From Sphingobacterium bambusae (lineage in GTDB: Bacteria > Bacteroidota > Bacteroidia > Sphingobacteriales > Sphingobacteriaceae), in the NCBI RefSeq assembly GCF_033955345.1, contig NZ_CP138332.1, positions 4,836,001 to 4,900,000 of the forward strand: a DNA stretch of 64,000 bases. Reading direction: 5' to 3'. Positions 27,196-35,222 of this stretch are shown here, piece after piece. The stretch's first letter is position 1. Every line of letters begins with the position of its first letter. The position numbers and the translations under genes were made by a program. The notes under the pieces are model-generated. The model was not told the DNA's origin and did no database searches. It was given only the letters and a program-made list of their open reading frames with translations.

Positions 27196-27588
27196 ATGAA
27201 AATATCGGTTGTGTTCGTAACATTTTGCACCTTAGTTTGCTCGGCGGTGTTATACTCCTGTGGCACGCTTGGAAACAAAAGTTTACATCTTGATAACCAT
27301 ACCTATTCCACGGGACATTTAGGTATGCTTGGTGAGGCAACTATGCGCTTCCGTGAAAATAAGTACTTTGTTTATCGAAATCATTCACCATACGTATTCT
27401 CCGAGGGGGAGTTTAGCTGGATTGGGAGAGACTCTATCTTACTCAGGTCATATCCTAAAGAGTTAGACAGTACAGGTATGTATTACGAGAAGAATAGAGG
27501 GTTCTATTCTAATCTGTCTGGAAAAAAAATTAAGGTAACTAAGAGAAAATTGTATTTTATCAGTTCGATTTTTTATCTGAAAAAATGA
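27196..27588 (+). CDS. Lipoprotein of unknown function
   Basis: 130 residues. Signal sequence with lipobox VLYSC (Cys22), then SLHLDNHTYSTGHLGMLGEA and several beta-strand-like segments ending in a basic Lys-rich tail (KKIKVTKRKLYFI). Size and layout resemble small copy-number-style lipoproteins in Bacteroidota, but I recognise no family. Last of the three unknown plus-strand genes. Confidence 0.55.
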   Translation: MKISVVFVTFCTLVCSAVLYSCGTLGNKSLHLDNHTYSTGHLGMLGEATMRFRENKYFVYRNHSPYVFSEGEFSWIGRDSILLRSYPKELDSTGMYYEKNRGFYSNLSGKKIKVTKRKLYFISSIFYLKK

Positions 27589-27722
27589 GTTTTATCTCTA
27601 CAGCTATAAATGATTGAATTGAAGGTTTGAAATGCCATCCCCATTTGTATTGATGTGCGTTTTGTTTATATACTGATCGACGGAGGAGGTACTTAGGTAC
27701 CCGTGCAATTATACGGGTATAG

Positions 27723-27753
27723 AAAAGGGCATTCCAATGAGAAATGCCCTTTT
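27723..27753. terminator. Hairpin terminator
   Basis: AAAAGGGCATT / AATGCCCTTTT stem, loop of about 9 nt, with T-run TTTTTT on the plus strand. It ends the unknown-gene run and faces the convergent coiled-coil gene. Confidence 0.85.
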
Positions 27754-27781
27754 TTAGTCTGCTAAAACTTACGTTAGTCTG

Positions 27782-28084
27782 CTATTTAAGATTATTGATA
27801 GCTTCCTGCTCGCGTAATTTTTCGACGTTGTTTTTCTCGCCGAATTCTTCCGTTTTTTCTTGGAAAGAATCCAATATAGCTTTGATTGCGTCAGCGTTGT
27901 CGGCGGTACGTTGGTAAATGTCCGGTATTTTGGACTCGATGGTTTTATCACCCAGTTCGATATTGTCCACTTCGATTTTACCAATTTTTTCTAAAACAGC
28001 CTGCTGGCTATTTCTTACATCTTCCAGCTCTCTGGTAATCTTTGCCATAAGGTCAAATTTCTTCAGTTTGTCCATAGTCTTCAT
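27782..28084 (-). CDS. Coiled-coil protein of unknown function
   Basis: 100 residues, almost entirely charged and helical: ARITRELEDVRNSQQ-like heptads (LMAKITRELEDVRNSQQAVL, then ADNADAIKAILDSFQEKTEE). No signal peptide, no membrane segment. Probably a soluble oligomeric coiled coil. Start at 28084 or three codons later at 28075. Function unknown. Confidence 0.55.
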   Translation of the reverse strand: MKTMDKLKKFDLMAKITRELEDVRNSQQAVLEKIGKIEVDNIELGDKTIESKIPDIYQRTADNADAIKAILDSFQEKTEEFGEKNNVEKLREQEAINNLK

Positions 28085-28136
28085 TTTGTTTTAGTACTGA
28101 TAATAAAACGTATGGAAAAAGAAATTGTTTTAAAAA

Positions 28137-28162
28137 AAGCGATAAGGTAAACCTCATCGCTT
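28137..28162 (-). terminator. Terminator of the aminotransferase gene
   Basis: AAGCGATaAGG / CCTcATCGCTT stem; on the minus strand it is followed by seven T residues. About 35 nt past the aminotransferase stop. Confidence 0.75.
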
Positions 28163-28196
28163 ATATTTTAGGGATCGCGGCGAAAGCAGTAGGGGC

Positions 28197-29396
28197 TTAT
28201 AAGCTACGTCCGGGGTATGATTTCAATCCTTCGGCGATACAAGCGAGTGCCGCTTGTAGGTCTTCCTGTTTTAACACATACGCCATGCGCACCTGGTTAT
28301 ATCCGGCACCTTCACTGCTGTAAAATCCAGTTGCCGGCGCCATCATCACGGTTTCGTTATTATACGAAAACTCTTCAAGCATCCATTGGCAAAAACGATC
28401 GGCATTATCTATCGGGAATTTGGCTACCACGTAAAAAGCACCACCCGGGTTCGGACAAAATACACCCTCGATGGCGTTAAGTCCATCCACCAAAGTATCG
28501 CGGCGTGCGGTGTATTCCTTGGAAACGGCTTCAAAGTAGCTGTCTGGTGTGTCCACAGCCGCTTCGCTCGCCAGTTGACCTTCTAAAGAAGGGCTCAGTC
28601 GGGCCTGCGCAAATTTTAATGCCGTTTGGTAAAGCTCGCGATTTTTGGTGATCAAGCAGCCTATGCGGGCACCGCAGGCAGAATACCTTTTGGATACCGT
28701 ATCGAATACCACGACATGCTCTTCCAGTCCTTCGAGATGCATGGGCGAAATAAACTCGCGTCCATCATAGCAGAATTCGCGATAGGCCTCATCGGAGAAG
28801 AGGTAGAGATCGTGTTTCAAGCAAAGGTCGCGCAAGGCTTCCAGTTCTTCACGCGAATAAAGATATCCCGTGGGGTTATTGGGGTTACAAATCGCAATTG
28901 CCTTTGTTTTTTCGGTAATCAATTTCTCAAATTCTGCAATAGGAGGAAGTGCAAAACCGTTTTCTATGTACGACATGATGGGGGTGACCACGATATCGGC
29001 CGCACAGGCAAATCCGTTGTAGTTGGCGTAGAAAGGTTCCGGGATGATAACTTCTTCGCCAGGGTTTAAGCAGGCCTGCATAGCGATGGTAATGGCCTCC
29101 GAGCCACCGTTGGTTACCAAGATATCTACGGGGGTGAGGTTATAGTTTAGCTTGTTGTAATATTCTGCCAGTTTGGCGCGGTAGGATGCCGTACCTTCAG
29201 AGGCCGTGTAGGCCCACACCTTGAAGTCAATACCTTTTAAGGCATTCAACATACCTTCCGGCGTTTCAATATCTGGTTGACCGATATTGAGGTGGTAAAT
29301 TTTCTTGCCATCTTTCTTCGCCTGATCAGCAAAGGGCGTTAGCTTTCTAATCGGCGAAGCAGGCATTGCTATACCTTTGTTCGATATCTTTGGCAT
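28197..29396 (-). CDS. Class I PLP-dependent aminotransferase
   Basis: 399 residues, fold-type I. MPASPIRKLTPFADQAKKDG, HLNIGQPDIETPEGML and AYTASEGTASYRAKLAEYYN in the N-terminal domain; AICNPNNPTGYLYSREELEA with the PLP-ring Asn; SDEAYREFCYDG with the pyridine Asp; DTVSKRYSACGARIGCLI with the Schiff-base Lys. Similar to AspC/AlaT-type enzymes; the amino donor cannot be set. Cytoplasmic. Monocistronic with its own terminator. Confidence 0.85.
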   Translation of the reverse strand: MPKISNKGIAMPASPIRKLTPFADQAKKDGKKIYHLNIGQPDIETPEGMLNALKGIDFKVWAYTASEGTASYRAKLAEYYNKLNYNLTPVDILVTNGGSEAITIAMQACLNPGEEVIIPEPFYANYNGFACAADIVVTPIMSYIENGFALPPIAEFEKLITEKTKAIAICNPNNPTGYLYSREELEALRDLCLKHDLYLFSDEAYREFCYDGREFISPMHLEGLEEHVVVFDTVSKRYSACGARIGCLITKNRELYQTALKFAQARLSPSLEGQLASEAAVDTPDSYFEAVSKEYTARRDTLVDGLNAIEGVFCPNPGGAFYVVAKFPIDNADRFCQWMLEEFSYNNETVMMAPATGFYSSEGAGYNQVRMAYVLKQEDLQAALACIAEGLKSYPGRSL

Positions 29397-29489
29397 CGTA
29401 GACTAATTTGTTTATGTGCTGCAAAAATAAGAAAAAGAAAATGCTAGCAACGAGATTGGAGGTAAAGTTTTTAATGCAATGCGCACAAA

Positions 29490-29514
29490 AAAAGCCATCG
29501 CGAGGATGGCTTTT
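29490..29514 (-). terminator. Terminator of the DUF1573 gene
   Basis: AAAAGCCATC / GATGGCTTTT stem with a 5-nt loop; the minus strand continues with a T-run. Lies 23 nt past the stop. Confidence 0.8.
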
Positions 29515-29536
29515 ATCGTAAAAAAGTATTTAATCG

Positions 29537-29911
29537 TTATTCAACACTACCTTTTACCGTCAATGTTTTTACCGGAGTCTTCGTGTTCGACTTCACCGTA
29601 AATTGTTTGGTAAATGGACCTTTCGCTGCTGCGTTGTAGGTTACGGTAATGGTACCAGCTTCACCTGGTTTGATAGGTGTTTTGGTAAATTCAGCTACTG
29701 AACATCCACATGAAGGCTTTACCTCTGAAATGATGATCGGCGCATCACCTGCATTGCTAAATTTAAAATCGTAAGTAGCAGGCTTATTCTGCGGAATGTT
29801 GCCATAGTCATGGGTTTCCTTCTCAAATTTGAATTCTCCGATGGCTGTGGCCATAGCGGTAAATCCTATAATCGCTACAAATACGGCTAATATTCCTAAT
29901 GTCTTTTTCAT
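29537..29911 (-). CDS. DUF1573 exported protein
   Basis: 124 residues. Signal peptide (MKKTLGILAVFVAIIGFTAM to ATA), then one Ig-like DUF1573 domain: ETHDYGNIPQNKPATYDFKF, SNAGDAPIIISEVKPSCGCS, and PIKPGEAGTITVTYN. The CGC after KPS is typical of the family. Function unknown; these are abundant periplasmic or surface proteins in Bacteroidota. No lipobox. Confidence 0.85.
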   Translation of the reverse strand: MKKTLGILAVFVAIIGFTAMATAIGEFKFEKETHDYGNIPQNKPATYDFKFSNAGDAPIIISEVKPSCGCSVAEFTKTPIKPGEAGTITVTYNAAAKGPFTKQFTVKSNTKTPVKTLTVKGSVE

Positions 29912-30026
29912 TTTTCGTTTTCTTTAGTATAGATACCTAATCCAATCAAAATACAAGCCAAAATTACAAATTAACAGCGCGTTATCGCCCCGTTTTGGCT
30001 AAATAAACAAAAATATTACAGAAAGT

Positions 30027-30992
30027 CTAGATAATGCCCTCTTTCAAAAGGTCTTGCAAGTGTACGATACCGCGATACTTGCCGTCTTCCACCACGAGCA
30101 GTTGGGAGATGTTGTCCTGACGCATGCGGTGCAGGGCTTCTACGGCGAGCTCTTGACGATCGATGGTTTTAGGTGCTTTGGCCATGATGTCGCTTGCTTT
30201 TAGTCCGGTGAGGTCTTCGTGCTTCTCTAACATGCGGCGGATATCGCCATCGGTTATGATACCCAGCAGCTCATCGTTATCGATAACAGCTGTTGCACCA
30301 AGACGGTGTTTGGTGATGGTGATGATGACCTCACGGATATTGGCGTTGGGAGCCAGCTCCGGTTTGCCATTATTGTCGGATAAGTCCGCCACACGCAGGT
30401 ACAGCTGTTTGCCGAGAGCGCCACCGGGATGGTATTTGGCAAAGTCGCGATCCGAGAACTGTCGACACGTTTGTAAAGCTACCGCTAAGGCATCGCCCAT
30501 AGCCAGCTGGGCCGTGGTGCTTGTTGTCGGCGCCAAGTTATTGGGGCATGCTTCCCTTTCGACAGTCGTATCTAGGATATGGTCGGCCTGCTGTGCAAGG
30601 AAGGAGTTGAGGTTGCCCACCATGGCAACGAGCGTGTTACCGGTTTGTTTTAAAAAAGGAACAAGCACCTTTATTTCCGGCGTATTTCCACTTTTTGATA
30701 GGGCGATGATAAGATCTTCCGGTTGGATAATACCCAAGTCGCCGTGGATGGCGTCGGCGGCATGCATAAAGATGGCGGGCGTGCCGGTAGAGTTAAATGT
30801 GGCCACCATTTTCTGTGCGATGATGGCACTTTTTCCGATGCCCGTCACGATCACGCGACCCTGTAAATTCAATATTCTGTTCGTTACGTCAACAAAATCC
30901 TGATCGATAGTTTGGGTCAAATGTTGTATGGCCGCAGCTTCCAGTTGCAGCGTCTCCACCGCGTTCTTTTTAATATCGATGTTGTGTATCAC
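30027..30992 (-). CDS. kdsD: Arabinose-5-phosphate isomerase (KpsF/GutQ type)
   Basis: 321 residues, GTG start at 30992 (no ATG lies in frame upstream or near). SIS domain: GRVIVTGIGKSAIIAQKMVA, STGTPAIFMHAADAIHGDLG, ALSKSGNTPEIKVLVPFLKQ and APTTSTTAQLAMGDALAVAL; then two CBS domains from about residue 205 (KHRLGATAVIDNDELLGIIT, MRQDNISQLLVVEDGKYRG). Isomerises ribulose-5-phosphate to arabinose-5-phosphate, the first Kdo step. kdsA is 2.3 kb away, on the other side of divergent recQ, which supports the Kdo assignment. TACTTTTG at 31026-31033 on this strand is a possible -7 box. Confidence 0.88.
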   Translation of the reverse strand: MIHNIDIKKNAVETLQLEAAAIQHLTQTIDQDFVDVTNRILNLQGRVIVTGIGKSAIIAQKMVATFNSTGTPAIFMHAADAIHGDLGIIQPEDLIIALSKSGNTPEIKVLVPFLKQTGNTLVAMVGNLNSFLAQQADHILDTTVEREACPNNLAPTTSTTAQLAMGDALAVALQTCRQFSDRDFAKYHPGGALGKQLYLRVADLSDNNGKPELAPNANIREVIITITKHRLGATAVIDNDELLGIITDGDIRRMLEKHEDLTGLKASDIMAKAPKTIDRQELAVEALHRMRQDNISQLLVVEDGKYRGIVHLQDLLKEGII

Positions 30993-31089
30993 AGAAAAAA
31001 TATCTAATTTTATATTACGAAACTACAAAAGTAAGTTATTTAAGACGCATTAAAGTCACAGGTCCATCTAATTTTTTGTTCTACAGTCA

Positions 31090-33279
31090 ATGGAAATAGA
31101 AAAATCACTATTTGACAATTTGCAGGAATTTTTCGGCTTCGATACATTCAAAGGTGATCAGGAAGCTATCATAACAAACATCCTTAACAAGAAAGATACG
31201 TTTGTTATTATGCCTACTGGTGGAGGGAAATCAATCTGTTATCAATTACCCGCTTTGATGAGCGAGGGTACCGCAATCGTTATTTCTCCGTTGATTGCCT
31301 TGATGAAAAATCAAGTCGATCAATTACGGGCATTTGGCGGCAATGAGAGCATTGCTCACTTTCTTAATTCATCGCTCAATAAGAGCGAAATCACTAAGGT
31401 GAAGCAGGATGTGACCGATGGGAAAACGAAGTTGCTTTATGTGGCTCCCGAATCGTTGGCGAAAGAAGAAAATACGCAGTTCTTGCGGCAGATTAAGGTA
31501 TCTTTTGTTGCGGTGGACGAGGCACACTGTATCTCGGAGTGGGGGCATGACTTCCGACCAGAATACCGTAAGATTCGTCAGGTTATCAACGGCATTGGGG
31601 AAGGTATTCCTATCATTGCCTTGACAGCAACGGCCACACCGAAGGTGCAATCCGACATCCGTAAAAATTTGCAGATGAACGATGCCACCCTGTTCAAATC
31701 GTCTTTTAACCGATCCAACTTGTACTACGAGGTGCGTACCAAGAAGAATGTTGTGAAAGAGATCGTGAAGTTCATTCGTGCGAATGCAGGCAAGACTGGT
31801 ATTATTTACTGTTTGAGTCGCAAGAAGGTGGAGGAGATTGCTGAAGTTTTAAATATTAACGGGATCAAGGCGCTGCCCTACCATGCAGGGCTAGATGCCA
31901 AGACAAGGGCCGATACACAGGATAAGTTTCTGATGGAAGATGTGCAGGTCATCGTGGCGACGATAGCTTTTGGTATGGGTATCGATAAGCCGGATGTGCG
32001 CTATGTGATCCACCACGACATTCCGAAGTCTATGGAAGGTTATTACCAAGAGACAGGGCGTGCGGGGCGCGATGGTGGCGAAGGCTACTGCTTGGCCTTC
32101 TATTCGGAAAAGGATGTCGAGAAGCTTACAAAATTTATGAAGGATAAGCCGGTTTCGGAACGGGAAATTGGTACACAGATATTAAAAGAGGTGATCGACT
32201 ATTCGGAATCCTCGGTTTGCCGTAGGAAGCAGATATTGCACTATTTCGGCGAGCAATTTGACGAAACCGGCTGCAACAGCATGTGCGACAATTGCCGCAC
32301 GCAGAAAACACAGTTTGATGCTGAAGAATCGCTGTTGGAGGTGCTTGGTTTTGTGAAGGAACAGGGAGACAAATTCGACGATCACCACATTATCAATGTG
32401 ATGATTGGGCAAAACAACCAACCCATATCGGCCTACAAGCATGATACACATCCTTTGTTTGGTAAGGGTAAGGAGAAGGGCGTAAACTATTGGAAATCAT
32501 TGATCCGGCAAGCGGAGCTTAACGGATTTATGAAGAAGGATATCGACCATTATGGGCTACTGATATTGACGGAGAGCGGAAAGAAATATTTGGCCAATCC
32601 TTATGCCATCAAATTTATCTTGAACCGGCCGATGGAAAAATCGGATGATGAGCTGGGGGATGATATTGGTGCAGGCGCCGGAGCATTGGATACCGAACTG
32701 TTGAAGATGTTGAAGGAGCTTCGAAAAAAACTGGCCAAGCAAAAATCGCTGCCGCCTTTTGTAATTTTTCAGGATCCGTCGTTGGATGAGATGTGTACGC
32801 ACTATCCGGTAAGCTTGGATGAGCTGAAGCAGATTCAAGGGGTAGGAGCCGGCAAGGCCACGAAATTTGGTGTTCCTTTCGTGGAAATGATCAAGAAGTA
32901 TGTGGATGATAACGACATCGACCGTCCGCAGGATATGGTGGTGAAAAGTACCGCAAACAAATCGGCGTTGAAGGTTTCCATTATCCAAAATATAGACCGT
33001 AAAATTGGTCTAGACGATATTGCTTCGTCGAAGGGTATCAGTTATGAAGATCTGCTGAAAGAAGTGGAATCAATCGTAAACTCGGGTACCAAGCTCAATA
33101 TTGGCTATTTTGTGGACGAAATGATCGATCGTGACCGTCAGGATGAGGTGTACGACTATTTCCGATCTGCCGAGGTAGATTCCATTAAGGAAGCTTTGGC
33201 CGAGCTTGGCGAGGAAGATTACACGTTTGAAGATGTGCAGTTGATGCGGATCAAGTTCATGTCAGAATTAGGAAATTAA
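31090..33279 (+). CDS. recQ: ATP-dependent DNA helicase RecQ
   Basis: 729 residues. SF2 helicase core: FKGDQEAIITNILNKKDTFV, Walker A MPTGGGKSICYQLPA, DEAH-box variant VDEAHCISEWGHDFRPEYR, ALTATATPKVQ, and motif VI YYQETGRAGRDGGEG. RecQ-Ct zinc site with CRRKQILHYFGE and GCNSMCDNCR, winged helix after that, then an HRDC-type domain (YPVSLDELKQIQGVGAGKAT). A further C-terminal helical extension reaches residue 729. Unwinds DNA in recombination repair. Start of kdsA is 15 nt after its stop, so both are probably on one mRNA. Confidence 0.93.
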   Translation: MEIEKSLFDNLQEFFGFDTFKGDQEAIITNILNKKDTFVIMPTGGGKSICYQLPALMSEGTAIVISPLIALMKNQVDQLRAFGGNESIAHFLNSSLNKSEITKVKQDVTDGKTKLLYVAPESLAKEENTQFLRQIKVSFVAVDEAHCISEWGHDFRPEYRKIRQVINGIGEGIPIIALTATATPKVQSDIRKNLQMNDATLFKSSFNRSNLYYEVRTKKNVVKEIVKFIRANAGKTGIIYCLSRKKVEEIAEVLNINGIKALPYHAGLDAKTRADTQDKFLMEDVQVIVATIAFGMGIDKPDVRYVIHHDIPKSMEGYYQETGRAGRDGGEGYCLAFYSEKDVEKLTKFMKDKPVSEREIGTQILKEVIDYSESSVCRRKQILHYFGEQFDETGCNSMCDNCRTQKTQFDAEESLLEVLGFVKEQGDKFDDHHIINVMIGQNNQPISAYKHDTHPLFGKGKEKGVNYWKSLIRQAELNGFMKKDIDHYGLLILTESGKKYLANPYAIKFILNRPMEKSDDELGDDIGAGAGALDTELLKMLKELRKKLAKQKSLPPFVIFQDPSLDEMCTHYPVSLDELKQIQGVGAGKATKFGVPFVEMIKKYVDDNDIDRPQDMVVKSTANKSALKVSIIQNIDRKIGLDDIASSKGISYEDLLKEVESIVNSGTKLNIGYFVDEMIDRDRQDEVYDYFRSAEVDSIKEALAELGEEDYTFEDVQLMRIKFMSELGN

Positions 33280-33294
33280 TTACCAATAGATTAT

Positions 33295-34110
33295 ATGATT
33301 CAACAGTATTTGCCGGGCATAAAGAATGCTGATTCTAAACAGTTTTTTTTGATGGCCGGCCCTTGCGCCATAGAGGGGGAGGAGATTGCTTTGCGTATTG
33401 CGGAGCGCATTGTCACGATAACCGATAAGTTTAATATTCCGTATATCTTTAAAGGTTCCTACCGCAAAGCAAACCGCTCTCGGGTGGATTCGTTCACCGG
33501 TATTGGCGACGAAAAGGCACTTAAAGTATTGGAGAAAGTAGGGAAGACTTTCGGTGTACCTACCGTAACGGATATTCATGAAAGCCATGAAGCCGCTATG
33601 GCCGCGGCCTATGTCGATGTGTTGCAGATCCCGGCATTTTTGTGTCGCCAAACAGAGCTGCTAGTAGCGGCAGCAGAGACCGGCAAAGTGGTGAATATCA
33701 AAAAAGGACAATTTCTTTCGGCTGGATCCATGCAGTTTGCCGTGGATAAAGTGAAAGACTCAGGCAATGATAAGGTGTTTTTGACCGACCGCGGGAACTC
33801 TTTTGGCTACCAAGACTTGATTGTCGATTTTCGGGGTATCCCAGAAATGCGTGCTTTTGAGGTTCCGACGATTATGGATTGTACGCATTCCCTGCAACAG
33901 CCCAACCAAACCTCGGGTGTGACAGGCGGTAAGCCGGCGCTTATTGAAACGATTGCTAAGGCAGCTATTGCCGTAGGCGCTGATGGTTTATTTATCGAAA
34001 CACATCCTGATCCGGCCAATGCAAAATCCGACGGCGCTAATATGCTCCACTTGGATTTGTTGGAAGGACTACTGGAGAAGTTGGTTCGCGTGCGCGAAGC
34101 TATTCTTTAA
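33295..34110 (+). CDS. kdsA: 3-deoxy-8-phosphooctulonate synthase
   Basis: 271 residues. MAGPCAIEGEEIALRIAERI, FKGSYRKANRSRVDSFTGIG, TDIHESHEA, ADVLQIPAFLCRQTELL-type (VDVLQIPAFLCRQTELLVAA), NIKKGQFLSAGSM, LTDRGNSFGYQDLIVDFRGI and PTIMDCTHSLQQPN follow the KdsA pattern throughout. Condenses arabinose-5-phosphate with PEP to Kdo-8-phosphate for lipopolysaccharide inner core. Sits 15 nt behind recQ and is followed by a near-perfect palindromic terminator. Confidence 0.95.
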   Translation: MIQQYLPGIKNADSKQFFLMAGPCAIEGEEIALRIAERIVTITDKFNIPYIFKGSYRKANRSRVDSFTGIGDEKALKVLEKVGKTFGVPTVTDIHESHEAAMAAAYVDVLQIPAFLCRQTELLVAAAETGKVVNIKKGQFLSAGSMQFAVDKVKDSGNDKVFLTDRGNSFGYQDLIVDFRGIPEMRAFEVPTIMDCTHSLQQPNQTSGVTGGKPALIETIAKAAIAVGADGLFIETHPDPANAKSDGANMLHLDLLEGLLEKLVRVREAIL

Positions 34111-34130
34111 GATACAGCAATAGAAAATTT

Positions 34131-34156
34131 AAAATGCCCGCGATCGCGGGCATTTT
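34131..34156. terminator. Bidirectional terminator after kdsA
   Basis: Perfect 26-nt palindrome (core GCCCGCGATCGCGGGC flanked by AAAAT/ATTTT). Convergent kdsA and DoxX genes lie either side. Confidence 0.85.
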
Positions 34157-34200
34157 GCTTTCAACAAATTTTTATAGCCGAATGGCACTTATCTAAAAGC

Positions 34201-34641
34201 TTATCGGGAGCCGAGCCCTGCGCGATTTTTTCTAATGTTTGGCGGGATGGCTCCCATGCTCCATAATGCCCAATAGATCAAGACAGGCTGAAAGAATAGC
34301 CTAGTCAAGCGTGCGGTATCGGAATCAAGTCCAAAGGCGTCACGATGGTTCAGGTATTGGGCAATGTTGCCCGGAAATACGAGAACGAAAAAGATAGCCA
34401 AGAGCCAGGGGATCGATCGGCTGCGGTGTCCCGCAAAAATAACCAAAAGTCCTAAACCAATTTCTACAACGCCTGAGAGTACCACGACGCGATCCTTATC
34501 CATCGGCAACCAATCAGGAACCTGCGCACGAAAGGCCCTTCGCGCAAAGGTAAGATGTGCAATGCCGGCAAACAGCATGAAAGTACCCAGCAACAGCCGC
34601 GCTCCATGCTTAACCATACCCAATTTATTCGTTCTTGCCAT
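34201..34641 (-). CDS. DoxX family membrane protein
   Basis: 146 residues, four membrane helices: GARLLLGTFMLFAGIAHLTF, RVVVLSGVVEIGLGLLVIFA, SIPWLLAIFFVLVFPGNIAQ and FFQPVLIYWALWSMG. FAGIAHLTF and VEIGLGLLVI fit the DoxX/DoxD-like family of small integral membrane proteins, whose roles are mostly unknown. Basic C-terminus. Single gene, divergent from the SusCD unit. Confidence 0.75.
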   Translation of the reverse strand: MARTNKLGMVKHGARLLLGTFMLFAGIAHLTFARRAFRAQVPDWLPMDKDRVVVLSGVVEIGLGLLVIFAGHRSRSIPWLLAIFFVLVFPGNIAQYLNHRDAFGLDSDTARLTRLFFQPVLIYWALWSMGAIPPNIRKNRAGLGSR

Positions 34642-34822
34642 AATGCTTATGTTCTACGATGTCCCTTCAGTAGAACGGAATGGGATCAACTATGTTTGTT
34701 TATTGACTGATTTTTTGCTAGCCTGTCTCTTCTTTTAGCTAAGTATTGCTATGCGATGCAAGGGCTACCTACAGTAAAAAATAAAATCTACAAAAAAGGT
34801 AGACTTTATTTAAAACTATTTT

Positions 34823-34830
34823 TATATTTG
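34823..34830 (+). promoter_or_regulatory. Possible -7 element of the SusCD operon
   Basis: TATATTTG (TAnnTTTG), followed by a leader of nearly 400 nt before the SusC start at 35223. The -33 region has no TTTG. Regulated promoters often lack a good -33 box; no sigma/anti-sigma pair is nearby. Confidence 0.4.
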
Positions 34831-34927
34831 CCGTATCCTTACCATATCATATGGAACGATACAAACTATACAAGTAATCAATTGGCGTTGGCACTTGTCA
34901 TTATTTACCCTTAAACAACTCAAATCC

Positions 34928-35119
34928 ATGAAGGCATTTCGCGTAGATGCGTATTTTTTACCTACATTTCTCTCAGTCCCTGTCTGTGGACAAAAAACAT
35001 TTAGTATTCGCTTCACTCGGACACAAGTAAGCGCCATGTTAAACGCTCCCATGCGGATGGTTAACACCGTGCTTTGGATGTTTTCGTCTGCAATTTCCGT
35101 CGTTCGGGACATACAATAA
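34928..35119 (+). CDS. Possible leader ORF (63 codons) before the SusC gene
   Basis: An ATG at 34928 opens 63 codons beginning MKAFRVDAYFLPTFLSVPVC and ending SSAISVVRDIQ, inside the long 5' leader. I do not recognise the product and cannot prove it is translated. It ends 16 nt before a pairing segment (35136-35142) that competes with a terminator-like hairpin, so its translation could matter in cis. A short 8-codon ORF starting at 34851 precedes it. The alternative is that the region is a non-coding leader or a decayed gene. Confidence 0.3.
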   Translation: MKAFRVDAYFLPTFLSVPVCGQKTFSIRFTRTQVSAMLNAPMRMVNTVLWMFSSAISVVRDIQ

Positions 35120-35151
35120 TCAAGACTTCCTAACTATCCTTATTAATCGAG

Positions 35152-35195
35152 GAAAGCCGGTCTGTCATCATTGTTAAGGATGACAGCTGGTTTTC
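35152..35195 (+). promoter_or_regulatory. Terminator-like hairpin in the SusC leader (possible attenuator)
   Basis: CTGTCATC (35162-35169) pairs with GATGACAG (35179-35186), extended by GAAAGCCGG against CTGGTTTTC with small mismatches, then TTTTCTATT. It lies 27 nt before the SusC ATG. ATCCTTA at 35136-35142 can instead pair with TAAGGAT at 35175-35181, which would break the hairpin. Confidence 0.45.
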
Positions 35196-35222
35196 TATTA
35201 CCCAACCACAAAAACTATTCTA

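Noticed and set aside
30163..30903. 246-codon open frame on the plus strand
   Set aside because: It is the antisense of kdsD, whose SIS and CBS motifs are unambiguous; the antisense product has no family pattern.
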